Assembly: GCF_937926365.1 (NCBI RefSeq)
Contig: NZ_CALAOH010000249.1
Coordinates: 1-39,778, forward strand
Source: an uncultured Azohydromonas sp.
Lineage (GTDB): Bacteria > Pseudomonadota > Gammaproteobacteria > Burkholderiales > Burkholderiaceae_C
Length of the DNA: 39,778 bases
Direction of reading: 5' to 3'
Of this stretch, positions 8,227 through 16,935 are shown piece by piece. Under the pieces are notes generated by a model. It made no database searches. It was not told where the DNA came from and saw nothing but the letters and a program-made list of their open reading frames with translations. A program made the translations under genes and the position numbers. The first letter of the stretch is position 1, and each line of letters begins with the position of its first letter.

Positions 8227-9261
8227 TTACCTGGCGCTGGCCCGCAGCTTGGCGATCTCGTTGAGCATCTCGGCACCGAGCTCGCCGCCGAGGTCCTTCG
8301 CGTGCTTGTTGATGACCGGCATGAGCTTCTCGCGCATGCGGGCGGCCTCGGCCGGCGACAGCTCGTTGACCTGCATGCCGCGTTGCTTGAGCTCCGCCAG
8401 GAACTTCGCTTCGCTCTTGCGCGAGACGTCGCGCTGGTAGGCCGAGGCCTCCGCCGCGGTTTCGCGCATGAGCTTCTGCTCGTCCGGGTTCAGCTTGTCC
8501 CAGACCTTCTTGCTGACCACGACGACGTAGGGCGTGTACGTGTGCCGCGTGATGCTGAGGTACTTCTGCACCTCGTTGAACTTCGAGGTGTTGATGGTCC
8601 CCAGCGGGTTCTCCTGGCCGTCCACGGCCTTGGACTCCAATGCGGTGTAGACCTCCGGGAACGGCATCGGCACGGCGTTGGTCCCGAGCGTGTTGAATGC
8701 ATCGATGTAGACCGGGTTCTGCAGCACCCGGATCTTCAGGCCCTGCAGGTCCTCGACCTTGGTGATGGGACGCTTGCTGTTGGTGATGCTGCGAAAGCCG
8801 TTCTCCATCCAGCCCAGCACCACCATGCCCTTGTCGCTCATCTTCGCGGCAATCGCGTTGCCCACCGGACCGGCCAGCACGCTGTCAACCTCGCTGGCCG
8901 TGCCGAAGGTGAACGGCAGGTCGAGCAAACCGATTTCCTTGACCACGCTGGCGATCGGCGACGAGGTGAGGATGCCCAGTTCCTGCACGCCGCCCTGCAC
9001 GGCGGACGTCATCTGGGCGTCACCGCCGATGACGCCGTTGCCGTAGATGCGCACCTTGATCTTGCCGCCGCTGCGCTGGGTCACCAGCTCCGCCCACTTC
9101 TTGCCGCCCAGCGCGGCGGGATGGTCGTCGGCGATCACGTGGCCCAGCTTGAAGCTGTGCTCCCTGTAATCGGCGGCAAGGGCGCTGCCGGCGGTCACGC
9201 ACCCGGCAATGGCGGCGAGCAGGATGCGGCGGGTAGCGGCGAAGCGCTGGTTGCGGTTCAT
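8227..9261 (-). CDS. dctP: TRAP transporter substrate-binding protein (DctP type)
   Basis: This 344-aa periplasmic receptor has a signal peptide ending at SALAADY (about residue 30) and the DctP/TAXI-type fold. Recognisable regions are GHVIADDHP near the mature N-terminus, LQGLKIRVLQNPVY with the family arginine that salt-bridges carboxylates, and PEVYTALESKAVDGQENPL. It would capture an organic or sugar acid for a TRAP carrier. Oddly, no DctQ or DctM membrane subunit is encoded in the operon or elsewhere in the window. It must therefore borrow a carrier encoded elsewhere or be a remnant. A good AGGAG ribosome-binding site precedes the ATG. The likely ligand is D-erythronate or a related C4 acid, inferred from the neighbours. 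Confidence 0.88.
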   Translation of the reverse strand: MNRNQRFAATRRILLAAIAGCVTAGSALAADYREHSFKLGHVIADDHPAALGGKKWAELVTQRSGGKIKVRIYGNGVIGGDAQMTSAVQGGVQELGILTSSPIASVVKEIGLLDLPFTFGTASEVDSVLAGPVGNAIAAKMSDKGMVVLGWMENGFRSITNSKRPITKVEDLQGLKIRVLQNPVYIDAFNTLGTNAVPMPFPEVYTALESKAVDGQENPLGTINTSKFNEVQKYLSITRHTYTPYVVVVSKKVWDKLNPDEQKLMRETAAEASAYQRDVSRKSEAKFLAELKQRGMQVNELSPAEAARMREKLMPVINKHAKDLGGELGAEMLNEIAKLRASAR

Positions 9262-9395
9262 CTGGATGTCTCCTGGCTTGGTGTGCTTGGTTGGCGTGGG
9301 AAAAGATGCTCCGCGGTGCGGCGAGCGGCACCGGAGAGCTTGGGATCGGTGATTCGCGTGGGGACGCCTGGTTGGCACCTCGGTGGCCGCGGCCG

Positions 9396-10181
9396 TCAGG
9401 CCGCGATACCCAGGCGCCGCAGCTCGTCGAGCCAGCCGAAGCTCTCGGCCGTCGGCCCGCTGGGCTTGTATTCCGCGCCGATGTAACCGCTCCAACCGAG
9501 CTGGTCGATCTCGCGCAGGACTTCGGTGTAGTTGAGCTCGCCACGATCGGGCTCGCCGCGCGAAGGCGCGCCGGCGATCTGGATGTGGCCGATCTTGGCG
9601 AAGTGCCGCTTCAGCCGCGTGATGACGTCGCCCTGCTGCACCTGCACGTGGTAGCAGTCGAACATGATGCGCAGGCTTCCCAGGCCGGTGCGCTCGATCA
9701 CGTCCGCGGCCTGGTCGGCGCTGTTGAGGAAATAGCCCGGACGGTCGCGGCCGTTCAACGGCTCGATCAGCAAGCACACGCCGGTGCCCTCGGCCAGCCG
9801 CACGGCCCGCTCCAGGCTGGCGCAGTAGCTGCGCTGCGCGTCGGCGGCCGGCACGTGTCCCACGAGGCCGGCCATCACGTGCACCGCGGGCCGGCCCAGC
9901 GCCTGCGCATACTCCAACGCCTGCTGCACCGAGCGGTCGAAGGCCGCCTCGTGGCCGGGCAGTGCGGCCAGCCCCCACTGGCCGGCCTCGCCCGATGCGG
10001 TGTTGATGCCCACCAGCGTCAGGCCGTTGTCGTCGAGCACCTGCCGCAGCGTGGATACGCCGTGCTCATAGGGAAACCAGCATTCGACGGCCGAGAAGCC
10101 GGCGCGGCGCGCGGCAGCGAAGCGTTCGATGAACGGCAGCTCGGTGAACAGGATCGAGAGGTTGGCGGAGAACTTCAGCAT
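9396..10181 (-). CDS. otnI: 2-oxo-tetronate isomerase (hydroxypyruvate isomerase family)
   Basis: This 261-aa TIM-barrel enzyme of the Hyi/OtnI family would interconvert 2-oxo-tetronate and 3-oxo-tetronate between the dehydrogenase and kinase steps. Family features are the N-terminal FSANLSILFTELPF, the acidic catalytic segment LLIEPLNGRDRPGYFL, MFDCYHVQ, and HIQIAGAPSRGEPDRGELNY with the second glutamate, then YIGAEYKP. The length matches the family (about 258). It lies 29 bases after otnC. Hydroxypyruvate isomerase activity cannot be excluded from sequence, but the otnK/otnC/denD context favours OtnI. Confidence 0.88.
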   Translation of the reverse strand: MLKFSANLSILFTELPFIERFAAARRAGFSAVECWFPYEHGVSTLRQVLDDNGLTLVGINTASGEAGQWGLAALPGHEAAFDRSVQQALEYAQALGRPAVHVMAGLVGHVPAADAQRSYCASLERAVRLAEGTGVCLLIEPLNGRDRPGYFLNSADQAADVIERTGLGSLRIMFDCYHVQVQQGDVITRLKRHFAKIGHIQIAGAPSRGEPDRGELNYTEVLREIDQLGWSGYIGAEYKPSGPTAESFGWLDELRRLGIAA

Positions 10182-10210
10182 GGTGGGCGGTGCAATGAGG
10201 GAGTAGGTGG

Positions 10211-10864
10211 CTACCAGCGGGCGCCAAAGGCGCTGGTCAACTCGGCGATCTGTGCATCCGGCAGCGGTGCGGCCCCGGTCATCAGCCACAGGCGGGCGGT
10301 CTCTTCGAGCTCTTCGAGCACGGCCATGGCCGCCGTCGGCGACTCGTGCCAGACGTTGGGGCCCAGACGGTCCAGCATCACCGCGCGCAGCGGCTTGTGC
10401 GCCGCGTGCCCCGCCGCGATGGCCTGCGCGACGAGGTCGCCCACCTTGGGGTCGCCGGGGCGGTGGTACGGGATCAGGGGCACGTGGCCCACTTTCATCA
10501 CGTAGTAAGGCGTGATGGGCGGCACGATGTCCGAGGGACGCCACACGCCCTTGAGCGTCAGCGCCACCAGGTGCGTGGAGTGGGTGTGGATGACGCAGCG
10601 CGCCGCGCTGTCCGCGGCGTAGATGCGCCGGTGCAGTGCCAAGGTCTTGCTTGCCCGGTCGCCGCCCAACGGCTGGCCGTCGCTGTCGACGTGCGCCAGC
10701 CGCTGCGGCTCAAGCCGACCGAGGCAGGCGTCGGTGGGCGTGATGAGGAAGCTGCCATCCTCCAGCCGCACGCTGATGTTGCCGGCCGTGCCGTGCACGT
10801 AGCCGCGCTCGAACAGCGAGCGTCCGGCGGCACAGACTTCCTCGCGCAGGGTGAGCTCGTTCAT
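10211..10864 (-). CDS. otnC: 3-oxo-tetronate 4-phosphate decarboxylase (class II aldolase fold)
   Basis: This 217-aa member of the class II aldolase/adducin family would decarboxylate 3-oxo-tetronate 4-phosphate to dihydroxyacetone phosphate, the last step of the pathway. The loop GTAGNISVR (phosphate binding) and the HTHSTHLVAL metal-binding pair are clear. The NHG-type segment that supplies the third metal histidine in this fold is not obvious. The corresponding place reads LDRLGPNVWHES. Either the ligand is supplied by a neighbouring histidine or the protein is altered. The start at 10864 overlaps the otnK stop by four bases (ATGA), implying coupled translation. Confidence 0.83.
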   Translation of the reverse strand: MNELTLREEVCAAGRSLFERGYVHGTAGNISVRLEDGSFLITPTDACLGRLEPQRLAHVDSDGQPLGGDRASKTLALHRRIYAADSAARCVIHTHSTHLVALTLKGVWRPSDIVPPITPYYVMKVGHVPLIPYHRPGDPKVGDLVAQAIAAGHAAHKPLRAVMLDRLGPNVWHESPTAAMAVLEELEETARLWLMTGAAPLPDAQIAELTSAFGARW

Positions 10865-12147
10865 CGCGTGGGCGCGGCCGCGAGCATCGCGAAGGCCTTC
10901 GCGAAGAAGTCGGCGGTGCCGAAGTTGCCGGACTTGAGCGCGATGTGCAGGCCGCCCGAGGCCACCGTGCCGTGCGCATGGCACCACGGCACGCCGGGGT
11001 CGATCTGCGGGCCGATCTGCATGGACTTGATGCCCAGCGCCTGCACGCACGCGCCCGAGGTCTCGCCGCCGGCGACGATGAGCTGCCCCACGCCGAGCTC
11101 GACCAGCCCGCAGGCGATGGCGGCCAGGCAGCGCTCGACCATTTCGCCCGCTTGCTGCACACCGAGCCGCTGCTGCACCGCCTTCACGGCACCGGCCTCG
11201 GCGGTCGAATAGATCAGCACCGGCGCGTGCGCCATGTGCTCGCGGGCCCAGCCCAGGCTCTCGCCAACGACGTCGCGGCCCTCGGCGTGGCGCAGCGGGT
11301 CGATGGCCAGCGCCGCGCCGCCGGCATCGATGAAGGCCCGCACCTGCTGGTTCGTCGCCCGCGAGCAGCTGCCCGAGACGATGGCCTGTCGGCCGTGCAC
11401 GGCCGGCAGCCGCGCCGCGTGCTCGTTGGGCACGAAACCCCAGCGCGGCGGCAGCCCGATCGCCAGCCCCGAGCCCGCCGTGACCAGCGGCAGCTCGGCC
11501 ACGGCTTCGCCGATGCGCATCAGGTCCTCGTTGGTGACGGCATCGACGATGGCGTGCCCGATACCGGCCGTGCGCAGCGCGTCGAGCCGCTGGCGGATCG
11601 CCTGGGCCCCGGCCAGCACCGTGCGGTACTCCACCAGGCCCACCGGCCGCGCGCACTGCGACTGCAGCACCCGCACCAGGTTGGGGTCGGTCATGGGCGT
11701 GAGCGGGTGGTGCTGCATGCCCGATTCGCTCAGCAGCGCGTCGCCGACGAACAGATGCCCCTTGAACACCGAGCGGCCGTTGTCGGGAAAGGCGGGTGTG
11801 GCGATCGTGAGCGGACACGCCAGCGCCGCCATCAGCGCCTCGCTCACCGGGCCGATGTTGCCCTGCGCGGTGCTGTCGAAGGTGGAGCAGTACTTGAAAT
11901 AGACCTGCGGCGGCGTGTCCGCGGGAGCCAGGCTCAGCAACCAGCGCAGTGCTTCGAGCGACTCGGCGACTGCCTCGGCCGCGGGGCTGGTGCGCGACTT
12001 CAGCGCGACGACCACCGCATCCGCGTCAATGTGGGTCACGCCCGGCGGCACGCCGATGGTCTGCACCACGCGCATGCCCGCGCGCACGAGGTTGTTGGCC
12101 AGGTCGGTGGCGCCGGTGAAATCGTCGGCAATACAGGCGAGCTTCAT
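10861..12147 (-). CDS. otnK: 3-oxo-tetronate kinase (DUF1537 four-carbon acid sugar kinase)
   Basis: This 428-aa kinase has the two DUF1537 halves. The N-terminal sugar-binding domain begins with CIADDFTGATDLANNLVRAG. The C-terminal nucleotide-binding domain carries VSGSCSRATNQQ and GGETSGACVQAL, followed by IGPQIDPGVPWC. Family members phosphorylate C4 acid sugars at O4. OtnK is the branch that works with OtnC and OtnI, whereas DtnK pairs with PdxA2, which is absent here. It is the first gene of the operon, with the palindrome at 12211-12238 some 65 bases upstream of its start. Length fits the family (about 420). Confidence 0.9.
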   Translation of the reverse strand: MKLACIADDFTGATDLANNLVRAGMRVVQTIGVPPGVTHIDADAVVVALKSRTSPAAEAVAESLEALRWLLSLAPADTPPQVYFKYCSTFDSTAQGNIGPVSEALMAALACPLTIATPAFPDNGRSVFKGHLFVGDALLSESGMQHHPLTPMTDPNLVRVLQSQCARPVGLVEYRTVLAGAQAIRQRLDALRTAGIGHAIVDAVTNEDLMRIGEAVAELPLVTAGSGLAIGLPPRWGFVPNEHAARLPAVHGRQAIVSGSCSRATNQQVRAFIDAGGAALAIDPLRHAEGRDVVGESLGWAREHMAHAPVLIYSTAEAGAVKAVQQRLGVQQAGEMVERCLAAIACGLVELGVGQLIVAGGETSGACVQALGIKSMQIGPQIDPGVPWCHAHGTVASGGLHIALKSGNFGTADFFAKAFAMLAAAPTR

Positions 12148-12210
12148 GGAGTCGGCAGCACGGTTCGGCGATCAACCTGTCGCTCGGCGGGCCGCTCGGT
12201 AAAACGATGG

Positions 12211-12238
12211 AGTCATCATACGAATTCGTATGATGACT
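12211..12238. promoter_or_regulatory. 28-bp perfect palindrome, candidate operator of the acid-sugar operon
   Basis: Both arms of 14 bases match perfectly around the centre CGAATTCG, and the half-site reads TTCGTATGATGACT. It lies 64 bases upstream of the otnK start codon, where a promoter must be. Long AT-containing palindromes of this kind are typical operators of dimeric GntR/FCD regulators. The cluster's own GntR gene at 6086-6868 is the likely binder, which is inference. Confidence 0.65.
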
Positions 12239-12349
12239 TGATTAGAGGGCTAACCCTCGGTATCCATTTCCATCGAGCCGCGCGCGCCTCTTGCCCTCGG
12301 CGGGGCCGTCCTCGTCGCCATGGCGGGCCAACCCCCGCCACAAGCAAGA

Positions 12350-12402
12350 AGCAGCCATGCGGGAGGCCCGAGGCGCTGCCGCCGGGGCTCCGCATGGCTG
12401 CT
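12350..12402 (-). terminator. Strong stem-loop downstream of sstT
   Basis: A 13-base perfect inverted repeat (AGCAGCCATGCGG at 12350-12362 and its complement at 12390-12402) encloses a GC-rich 27-base loop. It lies about 60 bases past the sstT stop and, read on the minus strand, is followed by a weak T-containing tract (TTCTTGCTTG). It is probably a transcription terminator or 3'-end stabiliser that separates sstT from the otnK promoter. Confidence 0.5.
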
Positions 12403-12462
12403 CTGTCCCCGCAGGGCCGAGCCGCAGGCGCGGTGCGGCTTGCCGGGGATGCAGGGGGTTGA

Positions 12463-13683
12463 TTACGGCAGCTGGTACTCGTCCGGGCAGCCCGCCGCGG
12501 TGAGCAGCACGTCGGTGGACGAGTTCAGCGCGGTCTCGGCCGAGTCCTGCACGACGCTGATCACGAAGCCGATGGCCACCACCTGCATCGCCACGTCGGT
12601 GGAGATGCCGAACAGGCTGGTGGCCATCGGGATCAGCAGCAGCGAGCCACCGGCCACGCCGGAGACGCCGGCGGCCGCCAGTGAGGAGACGATGCACAGC
12701 AGCAGCGCCGTCGGGATGTCCACCTGCATGCCCAGCGTGTGCGCCGCCGCCAGCGTCATCACGGAGATCGTGACGGCCGCGCCGGCCATGTTGATCGTGG
12801 CGCCCAGCGGGATCGAGATGGCGTAGGTGTCCTCGTGCAGCTTCAGCCGCCGGCACAGCTCCAGGTTGACCGGGATGTTGGCGGCCGAGCTGCGGGTGAA
12901 GAAGGCCGTGATGCCGCTCTCGCGCAGGCACAGGAAGACCAGCGGGTACGGGTTGCGGCGCGTCTTCAGGTAGACGATCAGCGGGTTCACCACCAGCGCG
13001 ACGAACACCATGCAGCCGACGATCATGGCCAGCAGCCGGCCATAGCCGACCAGCGCCCCCAGGCCGGACTCGGCCAGCGTCGCGCCCACCAGCCCGAAGA
13101 TGCCCAGCGGCGCAAAGCGGATCACGACCTTGACCAGCGACGACACCGCGTCGGAGAGGTCGAAAAGCATCTGGCGCGTGCTGGCGGTGGCGTGGCGCAG
13201 CATGACGCCCAGGCCGATGGCCCAGGCCAGGATGCCGATGAAGTTGGCTTCCAGCAGCGCCTTGACCGGATTGGTCACCGCGCTGAGCAGCAGGTTCTTG
13301 AGCACGCCGAGGATGCCCCCGGGCGGCTCGCCGCCCACCGGCGGCGCGTTGAGCACCAGCGTGGTCGGGAACAGGAAGCTCGCCAAGACCGCCACCAGTG
13401 CCGCGGCCAGGGTGCTGAGCAGGTACAGCACCAGGATCGGCCGCACGTGCGTGGGCTGGCCCTTTTCGTGGCCGGCGATGGCCGCCGCCACGAGGATCAG
13501 GACCAGCACCGGCGCCACGGCCTTGAGCGCGGCGATGAAGAGGTCACCCAGCAGCGCCGTCGAGCGCGCCACGCCGGGTGCCAGCAACGCCAGGACAATG
13601 CCGCAGACCAGGCCGATCGCGATCTGGGTCACGAGGCTGGTGCGTGCCAGGAATCTTGGGAGCGCCTGTACGGCCGTGTTCAT
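12463..13683 (-). CDS. sstT: Na+/serine-threonine symporter SstT
   Basis: This 406-aa inner-membrane transporter belongs to the dicarboxylate/amino acid:cation symporter family. It has about eight to nine hydrophobic segments and the two re-entrant hairpin signatures, the serine-rich RSSAANIPVNLELC and the NMAGAAVTISV motif, as in E. coli SstT (414 aa). It would import L-serine and L-threonine with sodium. A TCTCC-complement ribosome-binding site (GGAGACAA) precedes the start. It follows sdaA with a 109-base gap in the same direction, so uptake and deamination of serine form one unit. Confidence 0.93.
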   Translation of the reverse strand: MNTAVQALPRFLARTSLVTQIAIGLVCGIVLALLAPGVARSTALLGDLFIAALKAVAPVLVLILVAAAIAGHEKGQPTHVRPILVLYLLSTLAAALVAVLASFLFPTTLVLNAPPVGGEPPGGILGVLKNLLLSAVTNPVKALLEANFIGILAWAIGLGVMLRHATASTRQMLFDLSDAVSSLVKVVIRFAPLGIFGLVGATLAESGLGALVGYGRLLAMIVGCMVFVALVVNPLIVYLKTRRNPYPLVFLCLRESGITAFFTRSSAANIPVNLELCRRLKLHEDTYAISIPLGATINMAGAAVTISVMTLAAAHTLGMQVDIPTALLLCIVSSLAAAGVSGVAGGSLLLIPMATSLFGISTDVAMQVVAIGFVISVVQDSAETALNSSTDVLLTAAGCPDEYQLP

Positions 13684-13792
13684 GAGTTGTCTCCTGTGGC
13701 GGGTGCCTGTGTGTATGCGCGAAGCAAGAGGGGGTCCGGTCGCGCTGCCGGACTTGCAAGCCCCGGGGCAGGATGGGCGTGCGGCAGCTGCG

Positions 13793-15175
13793 TCAGCACT
13801 CGATGAAGCTGACCGCGAGCCCGCCGCGCGAGGTTTCCTTGTACTTGTCGAGCATGTCGCGCCCGGTGTCGCGCAAGGTGCGGATGGCCTGGTCGAGCGA
13901 GATCGCGTGCGCGCCGTCGCCGCGCAGCGCCAGTTGCGCGGCGTTGATCGCCTTGACCGAGGCCATGGCGTTGCGCTCGATGCACGGCACCTGCACCAGT
14001 CCGCCCACCGGGTCGCAGGTCAGCCCCAGGTTGTGCTCCAGGCCGATTTCGGCAGCGTTCTCGACCTGCTCGGGCGTGCCGCCCATCACCTCGGTCAGGC
14101 CGGCCGCGGCCATCGCGCAGGCCGAGCCGACTTCGCCCTGGCAGCCGACCTCGGCGCCCGAGATCGACGCATTCTTCTTGATCAGCGAGCCGACCGCCGC
14201 CGCGGCGAGCAGGAAGTCCACCACGTGGCGCTCGTCGCTGCCGGGCTGGAAGCGCATGTAGTAGTGCAGCACCGCAGGGATGATGCCGGCCGCGCCGTTG
14301 GTCGGCGCCGTGACGACGCGGCCGCCACCGGCGTTTTCCTCGTTGACGGCCAGCGCGTAAAGATTGACCCAGTCCAGCGCCTCGAAGGTCTGGCTGATGA
14401 GGTTGCCTGCGCGCTCGCGCTCCTGCAGCCGGCGATGCAGCGCGGCGGCACGGCGGCGCACGTTGAGGCCGCCGGGCAGCGTGCCCTCCTGCGTGATGCC
14501 GCGCGCCACGCAGCCGCGCATGGCGTCCCAGATCTGCCCGAGCGCGGCGCGCGTTTCGTCCTCGCTGCGCCACGCCAGCTCGTTGGCCAGCATCACCTCG
14601 CTGATGCGCAGCGAATGCTGCCGGCAGACCGCCAGCAGCTCGGCCGCGCTGTCGAAGGGGTAGCGCACCTTCACCTCGGCGGCGCCGGTGGAGCCGGTGC
14701 GGGCCTGCGCCTCGTTGATCACAAAACCGCCACCGATCGAGTAGTAAGTGTCCTCGGCCAGCACGGCTCCATCCTCGGCCCAGGCACTCAGGCGCAGCGC
14801 GTTGGGGTGGTGGGGCAGCGACACCGGCAGCAGCCGCAGGTCGCGCTCCCAGTCGAAGGCCACGGCGTGCCGGCCGGCCAGCCGCAGCGTTCCGCTGCGT
14901 CGCACCTCGTCGACGATGGGGCCGATGCGATCGGGGTCCACGCGGTCGGGGCGTTCGCCGCTGAGCCCCACCACCACGGCGCGGTCGGTGCCGTGGCCGA
15001 TGCCGGTGGCCGACAGCGAGCCGTACAGCTTTACTTGCACGCGCCGCACCGCCGGCAGGCGGCCCTCGGCTTCGAGCCGGCACGCGAACTCGTGCGCCGC
15101 GCGCATCGGGCCCACGGTGTGGGAGCTCGACGGGCCGACGCCGATCTTGAACAGGTCGAGTGCGCTGATGGACAT
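13793..15175 (-). CDS. sdaA: L-serine ammonia-lyase, iron-sulfur dependent
   Basis: This 460-aa single-chain enzyme deaminates L-serine to pyruvate and ammonia with a 4Fe-4S cluster. The N-terminal beta domain starts with FKIGVGPSSSHTVGPMRAAH. The catalytic domain carries the cluster cysteines in VGCQGEVGSACAMAAAG and LTCDPVGGLVQVPCIERNA. An N-A-T substrate loop equivalent is seen as SGAEVGCQG. Length equals E. coli SdaA (454). It is transcribed divergently from the LysR gene, with a 128-base intergenic region, and is followed by sstT. Confidence 0.95.
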   Translation of the reverse strand: MSISALDLFKIGVGPSSSHTVGPMRAAHEFACRLEAEGRLPAVRRVQVKLYGSLSATGIGHGTDRAVVVGLSGERPDRVDPDRIGPIVDEVRRSGTLRLAGRHAVAFDWERDLRLLPVSLPHHPNALRLSAWAEDGAVLAEDTYYSIGGGFVINEAQARTGSTGAAEVKVRYPFDSAAELLAVCRQHSLRISEVMLANELAWRSEDETRAALGQIWDAMRGCVARGITQEGTLPGGLNVRRRAAALHRRLQERERAGNLISQTFEALDWVNLYALAVNEENAGGGRVVTAPTNGAAGIIPAVLHYYMRFQPGSDERHVVDFLLAAAAVGSLIKKNASISGAEVGCQGEVGSACAMAAAGLTEVMGGTPEQVENAAEIGLEHNLGLTCDPVGGLVQVPCIERNAMASVKAINAAQLALRGDGAHAISLDQAIRTLRDTGRDMLDKYKETSRGGLAVSFIEC

Positions 15176-15303
15176 GGAGGGGGCGCCTTGCTTCAGTTTG
15201 TCTTACACGTGGCCCGAGACGGGCTCATGACAGCGCAGTATGGTCGGCAGGATTGCACTATTCAAACGATCATTTCTGGCTTCCGGTTTAGGAAAACTGA
15301 AGC

Positions 15304-16236
15304 ATGAACATCAACGCCCCATCGCAAGTCCATGCCCGGCTGAAGGTGTTCCTGGTTGCGGCACGGCACCTTTCGTTCACGGAGGCTGGCGCGGAGCTGC
15401 ACATCACGACCGGCGCCGTGAGCCAACAGATCAAGGCGCTGGAAGCCTGGCTGGGTTTCAGGCTGTTCAGGCGCCTGACACGGCGCATCGAGCTCACCGA
15501 CGAGGGCCGCCGCCTGCAGGCGGCGGTCGATCCGGCTTACGCGGCGGTGGACTTGGCCATCGGACGCCTGCGCGGCGGTGCGCTCAGCGGCGTGGTCCGG
15601 CTGCGTTCGCTGCCCTCATTTCTTGCCACCTGGCTGCTGCCTCGCATGCCGCGGCTGATGCAGCGTTATCCAGGGATCGAACTGCAGGTGGAGGCCGAGG
15701 ACAGTACCCGCTCGCTGCGCGAGGGCGAGTTCGACCTGGCGATCGACCTCAACGACGGCGCGCTGCCCGGCTTCCAGAGCACGGTATTGATCGAGGAGGA
15801 GATCTTTCCGGTGTGCGCGCCGGCGCTGATGCGCGGACGTCCGCCGCTGGAGGCTCCTGACCGTCTTGAGCACTATCCGCTGCTGCATGACATGACGGCC
15901 TGGCGCGGCAGCGCGCCCTACGCCGAGTGGGAGCGTTACCTTCGGGCCATCGGTGCGCCGCAGGTCGACGTGCGCCGCGGCTACATGTTCAACCGTAACC
16001 AGATCACGATCCAGGCCGCCATTGCCGGCATGGGGGTGGCGATCGCCCGGCGCACCCTGACCACCGACGAACTGGCCAGCGGCCAACTCGTTGCGCCCTT
16101 CACGCAATCGGTGCGCACTGGCAAGCGTTACTGCCTGGTGTATGTCGAGGGGGCGCTGGACGATCGGCGGGTATCCGCGGTCCACGACTGGATCGTGGAG
16201 GAAGCCCGCGAGGCGCAGCTGCTCAGGACTTCATAG
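15304..16236 (+). CDS. LysR-type regulator, GcvA-like
   Basis: This 310-aa regulator has an N-terminal winged helix at about residues 14-62 (LSFTEAGAELHITTGAVSQQIKAL) and a periplasmic-binding-like effector domain from about 90. The TTGAVSQQI recognition helix and the WERYL segment are typical of the GcvA subgroup, whose members often sense amino acids. Its divergent placement against sdaA-sstT makes it the probable regulator of serine use (inference). The ATG follows AAAACTGAAGC with only a weak ribosome-binding site. Confidence 0.9.
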   Translation: MNINAPSQVHARLKVFLVAARHLSFTEAGAELHITTGAVSQQIKALEAWLGFRLFRRLTRRIELTDEGRRLQAAVDPAYAAVDLAIGRLRGGALSGVVRLRSLPSFLATWLLPRMPRLMQRYPGIELQVEAEDSTRSLREGEFDLAIDLNDGALPGFQSTVLIEEEIFPVCAPALMRGRPPLEAPDRLEHYPLLHDMTAWRGSAPYAEWERYLRAIGAPQVDVRRGYMFNRNQITIQAAIAGMGVAIARRTLTTDELASGQLVAPFTQSVRTGKRYCLVYVEGALDDRRVSAVHDWIVEEAREAQLLRTS

Positions 16237-16700
16237 GCCGGCCCACCGGAGCACCGTTGCCGTTGACGCGTATGAGCGGCTGATTTCAACAATCGATGTT
16301 GCAACATACTTGAAATCAAACACGTCGTCCTACTCCGGTCCCCTCCTAAGACCACAGCACGCATAGCAAAGAGACAGCTTGGTCTGGACCTGCCTCGAAG
16401 GGTTAGAGCAAATAGCAAATCCATGGCTGGGCAAGAAGAAGACAGGCTTTCCCTTCTCCACCCTTCAATGGCGTGACCGGATCGGGCAAGAGGGCATAGG
16501 TGAACAGCAAGATTCGAGTATGTTGTTTAAGCGTTTGCCCATCGTACGTTTAGGAAGCGATGGAAACCACGCACCGTAATGCCAGTACCTGGCCGCCGCA
16601 GCCGGCGATGTAGCCGGAGAAGCACTGCGCCATGGCTGCTGTGCGGGAACCATTGCCGCCATGGGACTGGGGCGCAGCAACGCTGCCAATAACCACTACC
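16237..16700. other. Intergenic stretch before the origin
   Basis: About 460 bases lie between the LysR gene and the first iteron. The stretch holds the inverted repeat at 16281-16318 and an AT-richer patch, and no supported gene. The short frames present lack ribosome-binding sites. Confidence 0.4.
16281..16318. repeat. Nested inverted repeat in an AT-rich patch
   Basis: TGATTTCAA (16281-16289) is mirrored by TTGAAATCA (16310-16318). Inside lies a second pair, CAACA/TGTTG, around ATCGA. No T-run follows on either strand, so a simple terminator is unlikely. It could be a protein-binding or recombination site, or a hairpin ending LysR transcription. Confidence 0.45.
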
Positions 16701-16935
16701 TGCACAAAAACCGTCACCTTGGGTGCGCTACTGGTCATGCGCCGGCGCGATGCTGGTGCCCTACCCGTAGCCAGCACCATCATTACGCCCGACAAGGTGA
16801 CGGTTTTTGTGCAGGTCTGCCACCAACTGCGCTGGGTACTAGGGTCGGGTCGCTGGCGCCCAAGGTGACGGGTTTTGTGCACAAGCGCACGCCCTGCTGT
16901 GTGCCGCCACTTGTTGTATGGAAACCGTCACTTTG
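16701..16935. repeat. Distal iteron cluster, mixed orientation
   Basis: The iteron consensus is AARGTGACGGTTTTTGTGCA. An inverted full copy lies at 16701-16720, a direct full copy at 16794-16813, a direct copy with one change at 16862-16881 and an inverted partial copy at about 16921-16935. The pair at 16701 and 16794 faces each other. Confidence 0.8.

Noticed and set aside
10945..12462. 505-aa plus-strand frame opposite otnK
   Set aside because: It is antisense to otnK and shows low-complexity histidine/arginine-rich composition.
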